In this document: positions 19,829 through 27,784 of the stretch, piece after piece
How positions within the stretch are numbered: position 1 is the stretch's first letter
Layout: every line of letters begins with the position of its first letter
Assembly: GCA_963744575.1 (NCBI GenBank)
Contig: CAVUUF010000004.1
Location: 67,920-131,919, forward strand
Origin: Palsa-504 sp963744575
Lineage (GTDB): Bacteria > Actinomycetota > Actinomycetes > Streptosporangiales > Streptosporangiaceae
Reading direction: 5' to 3'
DNA length: 64,000 bases
The notes under the pieces: generated by a model
What the model was told of the DNA's origin: nothing
Databases searched by the model: none
What the model saw: the letters and a program-made list of their open reading frames with translations, nothing else
Translations under genes and position numbers: made by a program

Positions 19829-19861
19829 CAGACGGCCCGGGGCCAGGCCCCGGGCCGTCTG
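19829..19861 (-). terminator. Terminator hairpin downstream of groEL
   Basis: Two 16-base arms (19829-19844 and 19846-19861) are exact reverse complements with one central base. The hairpin begins 20 bases after the groEL stop and lies before the cold-shock gene on the same strand. Confidence 0.75.
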
Positions 19862-19880
19862 GGTGACGCGACTCCCCGGA

Positions 19881-21506
<1,626 letters not shown>

Positions 21507-21626
21507 AGGCTCCAGTCCTCCGTGGCGTACGCGCGGATCGAGCCGACGCCCGCGACGGACGGCATCCCGCGCGACAGTCCCTTCCTGCCGCGGGAGGGTG
21601 CCTCATCGCCCGATCCCGCCATCATG

Positions 21627-21653
21627 CTGGCACTCGCATATGGAGAGTGCCAG
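21627..21653. promoter_or_regulatory. CIRCE operator 1 (HrcA site) upstream of groEL
   Basis: CTGGCACTC and GAGTGCCAG are exact inverted arms separated by 9 bases, the CIRCE layout. The first base pairs differ from the TTAGCACTC consensus. It lies about 120 bases upstream of the groEL start. Confidence 0.88.
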
Positions 21654-21661
21654 CACCATGT

Positions 21662-21688
21662 TTAGCACTCTCCTAGTGAGAGTGCAAA
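21662..21688. promoter_or_regulatory. CIRCE operator 2 (HrcA site) upstream of groEL
   Basis: TTAGCACTC and GAGTGCAAA are separated by 9 bases; the left arm is the consensus and the right differs in one base. It begins 35 bases after the start of the first copy, so both lie on nearly the same helix side offset by about 3.3 turns. The rest of the groEL-cspA gap (21689-21900) holds the cspA terminator hairpin and no gene. Confidence 0.9.
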
Positions 21689-21818
21689 CGCCCGGCCGCC
21701 TGGGCCCGCGGCTGGCGCCTGGCGCGGTCCCCGCCGCATCATCGGGTGTCAGAACCCGCGGGAAACGGGGAGGAACCGGACACGCCGATACGGACCTCGC
21801 GAGCCGGGAGAATCAGAT

Positions 21819-21844
21819 CGGCCCGGCCCCGGGGGGCCGGGCCG
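21819..21844 (-). terminator. GC hairpin downstream of cspA
   Basis: Twelve-base complementary arms (CGGCCCGGCCCC and GGGGCCGGGCCG) flank two Gs about 57 bases after the cspA stop. There is no T tract. Confidence 0.5.
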
Positions 21845-21900
21845 GCCAGCAGAACCCGGCAGATCTGCGGTCCCGCGCGAACCCGGGACCACGGGCGGAC

Positions 21901-22104
21901 TTAAGAGACCACGACCACCTTGTCGGCCTGCGCGCCGCGGTCGCTCTGCGTGATCTCGAACTCGACCCGCTGGCCCTCTTCGAGGGTGCGGTATCCGTCC
22001 GACTGGATCGCCGAGAAGTGGACGAACACGTCCTTGCCACCGTCGACGGCAATAAAGCCGTATCCCTTGTCCGGGTTGAACCACTTGACGGTGCCCTGAG
22101 CCAT
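21901..22104 (-). CDS. cspA: Cold-shock protein, CspA family
   Basis: The 67-residue single-domain nucleic-acid-binding protein starts MAQGTVKWFNPDKGYGFIAV, with RNP1 in KGYGFI and RNP2 in VFVHFSAI. The length is the family norm. The ATG at 22104 has a GGGAG sequence upstream, and longer upstream frames lack similarity. About 170 bases separate it from the sulfur-carrier gene, long enough for a cold-shock 5' leader, though none is recognised. Confidence 0.95.
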   Translation of the reverse strand: MAQGTVKWFNPDKGYGFIAVDGGKDVFVHFSAIQSDGYRTLEEGQRVEFEITQSDRGAQADKVVVVS

Positions 22105-22282
22105 TCCAAACAACTCCCTAACTGCGCTCGGGCTTCGAGCCCCGCCCCTTGCAACCGCGGAACTCGTCGATCGCGAACCGGTGAGAACGGCTGAGCGCAC
22201 CCGCGCGTACCCCGTCCGTCCGACGGCGACCGGAATTGACCTTACCTCGTACTGGGAGTGCACGTCGCCAGTTACCCCGCAA

Positions 22283-22594
22283 TCACGTCATCTGGCCTAC
22301 ATTCCCTTCCGTCCCGGGCGCCCCGCCAGCCACGGCGGGAATCACGGAAACCCGCTCGCCCGCCGGCACCCGGGTGTCGAGTCCCTGCGTGAAGCGCACG
22401 TCCTCGTCGCCCACGTAGACGTTGACGAACCGGCGCAGCTTGCCGCCGTCGTCGATGATCCGGCCGCCCAGGCCCGGGTAGGCGGCGTCCAGCCCGGCGA
22501 TGACCTCGCGGAGGGTCCCCTCGGACGCGGTCACCTCCGCCGCGCCGCCGGTATAGGACCGCAGGATGGTGGGAATGCGCACCCGCACTGTCAC
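22283..22594 (-). CDS. Ubiquitin-like sulfur carrier (CysO/MoaD family) with masked Gly-Gly
   Basis: The product has 103 residues. The beta-grasp fold resembles CysO: VRIPTILRSYTGG at the start, FVNVYVGDEDVRF in the middle and VSVIPAVAGG at residues 82-91. CysO of Mycobacterium tuberculosis ends exactly at this Gly-Gly, where the thiocarboxylate forms. Here 12 more residues follow (APGTEGNVGQMT) before the stop, so a protease (JAMM/Mec type) would have to expose the tail. It lies 31 bases after the threonine-synthase-type gene on the same strand and should share its riboswitch-led transcript. It probably delivers sulfur to a biosynthetic enzyme. Confidence 0.88.
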   Translation of the reverse strand: MTVRVRIPTILRSYTGGAAEVTASEGTLREVIAGLDAAYPGLGGRIIDDGGKLRRFVNVYVGDEDVRFTQGLDTRVPAGERVSVIPAVAGGAPGTEGNVGQMT

Positions 22595-22625
22595 GACATT
22601 GCCTCTCTGCCCGGCCCGGTTCCGC

Positions 22626-23894
22626 TCAGGCCGATTCCGGATAACGCTCGGTGAAAGCCTCGACGGTCGCCTTGATCGGGGCCGGCACGTCCACGGCCGC
22701 CAGGACCGCGTCGAGGGTCTTCAGCCCGTCACCCGAGTTGATGATCACGGTCTCGGCCTCCGGGTCCAGCTGGCCGCCGGAGATCAGGTTGCGCAGCACG
22801 CCCAGGGTGACGCCGCCCGCGGTCTCGCCGAAGATGCCCTCGGTGGCGGCGAGCAGCCGGATGCCGTCGACGATCTCGTCGTCGCTCACGTCGGCGATCG
22901 CCCCGCCGGTGCGCCGCACCACGTCCAGCACGTAGGGCCCGTCGGCCGGGTTGCCGATGGCCAGCGACTTGGCGATGGTGGACGGCCGGACCGGGCGCAC
23001 CACGTCGTGACCGGCGGCGAAGGCGGCCGACACCGGCGCGCACCCGCTCGCCTGCGCGCCGAACACCCGCCACGGCGTCTCGGGCACCAGGCCGAGCGAG
23101 GTCAGCTCGGCGAAGCCCTTGTCCACCTTGACCAGCTGCGCGCCCGAGGCGATCGGCACCACCACCTGCTCGGGCAGCCGCCAGCCGAGCTGCTCGGCGA
23201 TCTCGAAGCCGAGCGTCTTGGACCCCTCGGCGTAGTAGGGCCGCACGTTGACGTTGACGAAGGCCCAGTCCGGGTGCTCGCCCGCGAGCTCAGAGGCCAG
23301 CCGGTTCACGTCGTCGTAGGTACCGTCCACGGTGATGAACGTGCCGCCGTAGACCGAGGTGGTGATGATCTTCTGCTGCTCCAGGTCGGCGGGAACCATG
23401 ACCACGGAGCGGACGCCGGCCCGGGCGGCCGCGGCGGCCACCGCGTTGGCCAGGTTGCCGGTGGACGGGCAGGCGAGCACCTTGAAGCCCATCTCGGTGG
23501 CGGCGGCCAGGGCCACCGCCACCACCCGGTCCTTGAACGAGTGCGTCGGGTTGCCCCGGTCGTCCTTGATCCACAGGCGGCGCATGCCCAGCGCGTGGGC
23601 CAGGCTGTCGGCGCGGATCAGCCTGGTGTAGCCGGGCTCGGTGGTGGGCCGTCCGGCGATGTCGGGCGGGACCGGGAGCAACGGCGCGTACCGCCACATG
23701 TTCGGCGGGCCCGCCTGGATGTCCTCCCGGGTCAGGCTCGGGTAGTCGTAGCGGACCTCCAGCGGCCCGAAACACTCCTCGCAGGCGTAGTGCGGGCCGA
23801 GCGGGTACACCTGGCCGCATTCGCGGCAGGACAGCCCGGTGGCGTAGCCGAACCCGGAAGCTGCGGAAGACGTGCGTGTCGTTGCTGTGGTCAC
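22626..23894 (-). CDS. thrC: Threonine synthase family PLP enzyme (threonine or homocysteine synthase)
   Basis: A 422-residue fold-type II PLP enzyme. An N-terminal zinc-ribbon-like part (Cys23, Cys26, Cys38, Cys41) leads into the threonine synthase core, with PLP on Lys121 in HSFKDR and the phosphate-binding loop CPSTGNLANAVAAAA. Threonine synthase turns O-phosphohomoserine into threonine. The SAM-I-type riboswitch in front and the sulfur carrier behind suggest instead (or as well) a reaction of O-phosphohomoserine with a carrier thiocarboxylate to give homocysteine; I recall such a route from Streptomyces. The GTG at 23894 has AGGAAG nine bases upstream and starts inside the region after the riboswitch. 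The gene symbol is the conventional one for the family. Confidence 0.85.
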   Translation of the reverse strand: MTTATTRTSSAASGFGYATGLSCRECGQVYPLGPHYACEECFGPLEVRYDYPSLTREDIQAGPPNMWRYAPLLPVPPDIAGRPTTEPGYTRLIRADSLAHALGMRRLWIKDDRGNPTHSFKDRVVAVALAAATEMGFKVLACPSTGNLANAVAAAAARAGVRSVVMVPADLEQQKIITTSVYGGTFITVDGTYDDVNRLASELAGEHPDWAFVNVNVRPYYAEGSKTLGFEIAEQLGWRLPEQVVVPIASGAQLVKVDKGFAELTSLGLVPETPWRVFGAQASGCAPVSAAFAAGHDVVRPVRPSTIAKSLAIGNPADGPYVLDVVRRTGGAIADVSDDEIVDGIRLLAATEGIFGETAGGVTLGVLRNLISGGQLDPEAETVIINSGDGLKTLDAVLAAVDVPAPIKATVEAFTERYPESA

Positions 23895-23910
23895 CGGCGA
23901 GGACTTCCTT

Positions 23911-24050
23911 TCCCCATCTTTCCCAGCGGTCACCCTGACCGCGGGCCGGACTTGGCACCATGCCACGCGCCTCGCCGTTCACGACCGGCATGCATGCGCG
24001 CTAGGTTGCCGGGGCTTCACCGGGCCGATCCCTCCACCCCTCTGGATGAG
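23911..24050 (-). promoter_or_regulatory. SAM-I-type (S-box) riboswitch upstream of the threonine-synthase-type gene
   Basis: Read on the minus strand, this leader has the S-box landmarks in order: P1 5' strand CTCATC, then CAGAGGGGTGGAGGGATCGG, CCCGGTGAAGCCCCGGCAAC, a variable stem, GGTGCCAAGTCC, and GGGAAAGATGGGG, whose GATGGG closes P1. These match the SAM-I core (GGTGGAGGGA, GAAGCCC-GGCAACC, GGTGC-AA-TCC, GAAAGAT). The aptamer ends about 16 bases before the GTG start, and AGGAAG lies in between, so control is probably at translation start. The related SAM-IV class is the alternative. Confidence 0.85.
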
Positions 24051-24148
24051 CGTTGTTCAGTTGTACTCAAACGGGTCAAGAATACCTGAGCGGTCGCCCC
24101 CTGCACCGCATGGGGATACTGCGAAGAAGGTGCACTAGCCTGCCGGAC

Positions 24149-25681
24149 ATGAAGCAGCGAGTGCTGGTGGCGTCCAACCGCGGCCCGGTTTCCTACCAGT
24201 TCGGCGCCGACGGCTCGCTGACCGGCCGGCGGGGCGGCGGCGGCATGATCGCCGGGGTGACGGCGGGGCTGGCGGCGCTGGGCCCGGAGGCCAGCGTCAC
24301 CTGGATCTGCGCCGCGCTCAGCGACGCGGACCGCGCGGCCGCGCAGCAGCACCGTGCCGCCGCCGGGAGCGAGGATCAGCGGGGCGGCATCCCGGTGCGG
24401 ATGCTCGACATCCCGGGCGACATCTTCGACCGCGCCTACAACAACGTGGCCAACTCGGCGCTGTGGTTCGTGCACCACATGCTCTTCGACACGCCGAACC
24501 AGCCGAGGTTCAACCACGGCTTCCGCCGCGACTGGGCCGCGTACCTGGCCTACAACGAGGCGTTCGCCGACGCGGTGGCCGAAGAGGCCCGGTCCGGGGA
24601 GGCCGCCCGCGAGCAGCCGCCGTCCGGCGGCCTGCGGGTGCTGATCCAGGACTACCACCTGTGCCTGGCCCCGCGGCTGGTGCGGGAGCGGCTCCGTCAT
24701 CAGCTGGGGGACGCGGCCAGGGACGCGGGCATCGGGCACTTCTGCCATACACCCTGGGCGCCGCCGGACTACTACCGGATGCTCCCCGAGCAGGTGGGCC
24801 GGGCGCTGCTGGACGGCATGCTCGGCGCGGACCGGGCCGGCTTCCACGCCGAGCGGTGGGCCGCCGCGTTCATGGACTGCTGCGCCGGCCTGCTCGGCGC
24901 GGACGTGGACCGGACCGGCCTGCCGCCCGGCCAGGACCGGGGACCGGTGGGGCGGGTGACCTACCGGGGCGCGGTCACCGAGGTATGCGTCCACCCGCTC
25001 GGCGTGGACGCCGTCGAGCTGCGGGCGCGCGCCCGGGCCGGGGACGTGCAGGCCCACGTGGACACGCTGCGCCGGGCGGCGGGCGGCCGCAAGCTCATCG
25101 TCCGGGTCGACCGGACCGAGCTGTCCAAGAACATCGTGCGCGGCCTGGCCGCCTACCGCGAGCTGCTCGCGACCCGTCCGCAGTGGCGCGGCCGGGTCGT
25201 GCACCTGGCCTTCGCCTACCCGTCCCGGTCGGCCCTGGCGGAATACCGCGCCTACACCGACCGGGTGCGGCAGCTCGCCCGCCAGATCACCGAGGAGTTC
25301 GGCACCGCGGACTGGGACCCGCTGATCCTGGAGGTCAGAGACGACTACCCGCGGTCGCTGGCCGCCTGCGCGGTGGCCGACGTGCTGCTGGTGAACCCGA
25401 TCAGGGACGGCATGAACCTGGTCGCGCAGGAGGGCGCGGTGCTCTGCGAGCGCGGCTGCGCGCTGGTGCTGTCCCGCGAGGCCGGCGCGGCGGCCACGCT
25501 CGCCGCCGACGCGCTGCTCATCAACCCCTACGACGTCACCGAGACGGCCGGGGCCCTGCACCAGGCGCTGAGCATGCCGGACGCCGAGCGCCGGCACCGC
25601 GGCGCCGCGCTGGCCGCGATCGCCGCCGCGGACCCGCCCGCGCGCTGGCTGGGCGACCAGCTCGCCGGGCTCGGGTCCTGA
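24149..25681 (+). CDS. otsA: Trehalose-6-phosphate synthase (GT20 family)
   Basis: The 510-residue cytoplasmic glycosyltransferase would join a nucleotide-glucose with glucose 6-phosphate. It starts MKQRVLVASNRGPVSY; GGMIAG, IQDYHLCLAPRL, FCHTPWAPPDYY and NPIRDGMNLVAQEGAVL are the GT20 landmarks. The donor-phosphate motif reads VDRTELSKNI rather than the classical DRLDYIKG, so it belongs to a divergent actinobacterial branch; a related glycosyl-phosphate synthase is the alternative. The ATG at 24149 fits the family start. The otsB gene faces it. Confidence 0.88.
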   Translation: MKQRVLVASNRGPVSYQFGADGSLTGRRGGGGMIAGVTAGLAALGPEASVTWICAALSDADRAAAQQHRAAAGSEDQRGGIPVRMLDIPGDIFDRAYNNVANSALWFVHHMLFDTPNQPRFNHGFRRDWAAYLAYNEAFADAVAEEARSGEAAREQPPSGGLRVLIQDYHLCLAPRLVRERLRHQLGDAARDAGIGHFCHTPWAPPDYYRMLPEQVGRALLDGMLGADRAGFHAERWAAAFMDCCAGLLGADVDRTGLPPGQDRGPVGRVTYRGAVTEVCVHPLGVDAVELRARARAGDVQAHVDTLRRAAGGRKLIVRVDRTELSKNIVRGLAAYRELLATRPQWRGRVVHLAFAYPSRSALAEYRAYTDRVRQLARQITEEFGTADWDPLILEVRDDYPRSLAACAVADVLLVNPIRDGMNLVAQEGAVLCERGCALVLSREAGAAATLAADALLINPYDVTETAGALHQALSMPDAERRHRGAALAAIAAADPPARWLGDQLAGLGS

Positions 25682-25707
25682 CCGGGGCGTGCCTAACCGG
25701 CCGGGCT

Positions 25708-26518
25708 CTAGCCGGCGGGCGATCCCCTCGAGCAGCGCCACGATCCCGTCGGGTCCCGGCACCACCAGGTCGGCCACGTCGGCGACCTGGGGGGACTCGG
25801 CGCTGGCGCTGGCCACGGCGCAGCCGGGGATGCCGCCGGCGCGCAGCGCGCGGACCGCGGCGAAGGCCGGCAGGTCACCGAGGTCGTCGCCGCAGAACAG
25901 AACCGAACGCGCCGCCCGCTCGCGGGCCAGCCCGGTCAGCGCGGCGCCCTTGTCCACCCCCGGCGGGCGCAGCTCGATGACGTAGCGGCCGGGTTCGGCG
26001 GCCAGCCCGAGGCCGTCCGCGAGCTGGCCGAGCGGGTCGCGGAGCCGGTCCAGCGCCGCGTCCGGATCGGCCGTGCCGCGGGTGTGCACGGCCACCGCGT
26101 GCGCCTTGTCCTCGACCCGGGTGCCGTCGGGGGCGCCCGCCGCCTGCAGCACGCCGGGCAGCGCGTCCCGCGCGGCCGCCACGGCCGGCGGGGTTTCGGC
26201 CGAGGTCAGCTGGCCGTCGCGCCACCGCTGCCAGCCGTAGTGGCCGATCACGACCAGGCCGGGGACGGCGGCGAGGCCGCCCAGGGCGACCGCCTCCGCC
26301 GCGGGCCGGCCGGTGATGACCGCGACCGTGCCCACCGCCCCGGCCAGGGCGGTCAGCGCGGGCACCGCGCCGGGGTGGGCCCGCGCGTCGCCCGGCCGGT
26401 CCACGATGGGCGCCAGCGTGCCGTCGAAGTCCGCGGCGAGCAGCGCGTGCCGCGGGTCGGCCAGCAGCGCGTCCAGGCCGGCCTGCCCCTCGGCGGTGGC
26501 CGGGCGAGGCAGCGTCAT
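25708..26518 (-). CDS. otsB: Trehalose-6-phosphate phosphatase (3' end uncertain)
   Basis: A HAD phosphatase that would release trehalose from trehalose 6-phosphate. Motif I is LLAADFDGTLAPIVDRP near residue 30, motif II AVITGRPAAEAV, the Lys of motif III is in RPPGVDKGAALTGL and motif IV is LFCGDDLGDLPAF. Homology ends near residue 270. There is no in-frame stop there, and the frame continues antisense through otsA to 24017, which is not credible. Two TAG codons lie one frame over at about 25708 and 25695, so a one-base indel is likely; the end given is the first of them. The start overlaps the DUF3263 stop by 4 bases. Confidence 0.88.
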
Positions 26519-26766
26519 GCGGTCCGTCCTCCCCTGGGCGAGCGCATCCGCTGCCGGCGGGCCCGCTGCGCGCGCAGCCGCTTGACCAGCACCGGGTCGA
26601 ACGCGAGCGCCTCGGCCCGGTCGATCAGCTCGTTCAGCAGCTGGTAGTACCGGGTGGCCGGCATGTCGAGCATCTCGGCGATGGCCTGCTCCTTGACGCC
26701 CGGCGACCGCCAGCCGCGCCGCTCGAAGGCCAGGATCCGCATGTCACGTTCGGACAGCTCAGGCAT
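26515..26766 (-). CDS. DUF3263 family protein
   Basis: The product has 83 residues beginning MPELSERDMRILAFERRGW, followed by the helix-turn-helix-like EQAIAEMLDMPATRYYQLLNEL and a basic Arg-rich tail (RLRAQRARRQRMRS). This pattern marks DUF3263, a small actinobacterial family likely to bind DNA, function not established. It overlaps the start of otsB by 4 bases, so the two are probably translated together. Confidence 0.88.
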   Translation of the reverse strand: MPELSERDMRILAFERRGWRSPGVKEQAIAEMLDMPATRYYQLLNELIDRAEALAFDPVLVKRLRAQRARRQRMRSPRGGRTA

Positions 26767-26854
26767 GCGACCTCCTCCCGGCCGGCCTACTGCTGACCGT
26801 ACCTGACGCCGGGGGGCTGTACCGCAGCCGGCGGCCGACGTACGCTCACGGGTC

Positions 26855-27682
26855 GTGACCCGTTTCCGCTACCTCACCTTCCTCACCGACTACGGGCTCG
26901 AAGACGGTTTCGTGGCCGCCTGCCACGGCGTCGCCGCCCGGATCGCGCCGCACGCGGACATCATCGACGTGACCCACCTGGTGCCGCCGGGCGACGTCAG
27001 GCGCGGCGCGGCCGTGCTCGCGCAGACCGTGCCCTACCTGCCGCCGGCGGCGCACGTGGCGGTGGTCGACCCCGGCGTCGGCACGGCCCGGCGCGGGGTG
27101 GCGGTGGCGGCCGGGGACTCGGTGTTCATCGGGCCCGACAACGGCCTGCTGTCCTGGGCGGTGACCGCGGCGGGCGGCGCCACCCGCGCGTTCAGCCTGA
27201 CCAGCCGGCAGCTGTGGCTTGGCCGGGTCACCCCGACCTTCCACGGCCGGGACATCTTCATGCCGGTGGCCGCGCACCTGGCGGCCGGCGCCGAGCTCAC
27301 CGCGGCCGGGGCGGAAATCGACGTCGGCAACCTGGTCACGCTGCCGGCCCCGGAACGGCTGGTGCGCGATTTCGCCGCCGAGGGGGAAGTGCTGACCGTG
27401 GACCGGTTCGGCAACGTCCAGCTCACGATCACCGCGGCGGACGCGGCGGAAATCGGCGTCAACCCGGGCGGCACCGTGCTGGCGCACTTCGGCCACCGCC
27501 AGCTGACGCTGCCATACCGGGAGACGTTCGGCGCGGTCGCGACCGGTGAACTCGTCGCCTACACCGACAGCGCGGGCCTGGTCTCGATCGCGATCAACGG
27601 CGGGAACGCGGCGCAGCGGCTCGGCCTGCCGCCCGGCGCGCGGGTATCGATCACGGTAATACCGCGAATAATTAATGCGTGA
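26855..27682 (+). CDS. SAM hydroxide adenosyltransferase (SAM hydrolase, DUF62)
   Basis: The product has 275 residues. The two-domain fold splits S-adenosylmethionine with water-derived hydroxide into adenosine and methionine. LTFLTDYGLEDGFVAACHG, VVDPGVGTARRG, IGPDNGLLSWAV and TFHGRDIFMPVAAHLA are the family blocks; the Asp-Arg-His water-activating set of DUF62 enzymes is represented by the early Asp and the FHGRD segment. The C-terminal beta-barrel has TVDRFGNVQLTI and INGGNAAQRLGL. It could keep SAM in check; the nearby SAM riboswitch makes that attractive, but the two are separate transcripts. Related fluorinases and chlorinases differ in loop features that I cannot judge fully. Confidence 0.88.
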   Translation: MTRFRYLTFLTDYGLEDGFVAACHGVAARIAPHADIIDVTHLVPPGDVRRGAAVLAQTVPYLPPAAHVAVVDPGVGTARRGVAVAAGDSVFIGPDNGLLSWAVTAAGGATRAFSLTSRQLWLGRVTPTFHGRDIFMPVAAHLAAGAELTAAGAEIDVGNLVTLPAPERLVRDFAAEGEVLTVDRFGNVQLTITAADAAEIGVNPGGTVLAHFGHRQLTLPYRETFGAVATGELVAYTDSAGLVSIAINGGNAAQRLGLPPGARVSITVIPRIINA

Positions 27683-27784
27683 CGCATTCCACGGCGGGCG
27701 GCCGCATGGCACGATGACAGAGGCCGGTCGGAACATCGCTACCGCAGGCCAGCTCGGCCAGCGCCGGAGGAGATATCTGACCAA

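Noticed and set aside
24017..25690. Very long minus-strand frame across otsA, continuing from otsB
   Set aside because: The residues are Arg/Gly/His/Val-rich shadow composition opposite a clear GT20 enzyme; it exists only because GC-rich DNA lacks stops.
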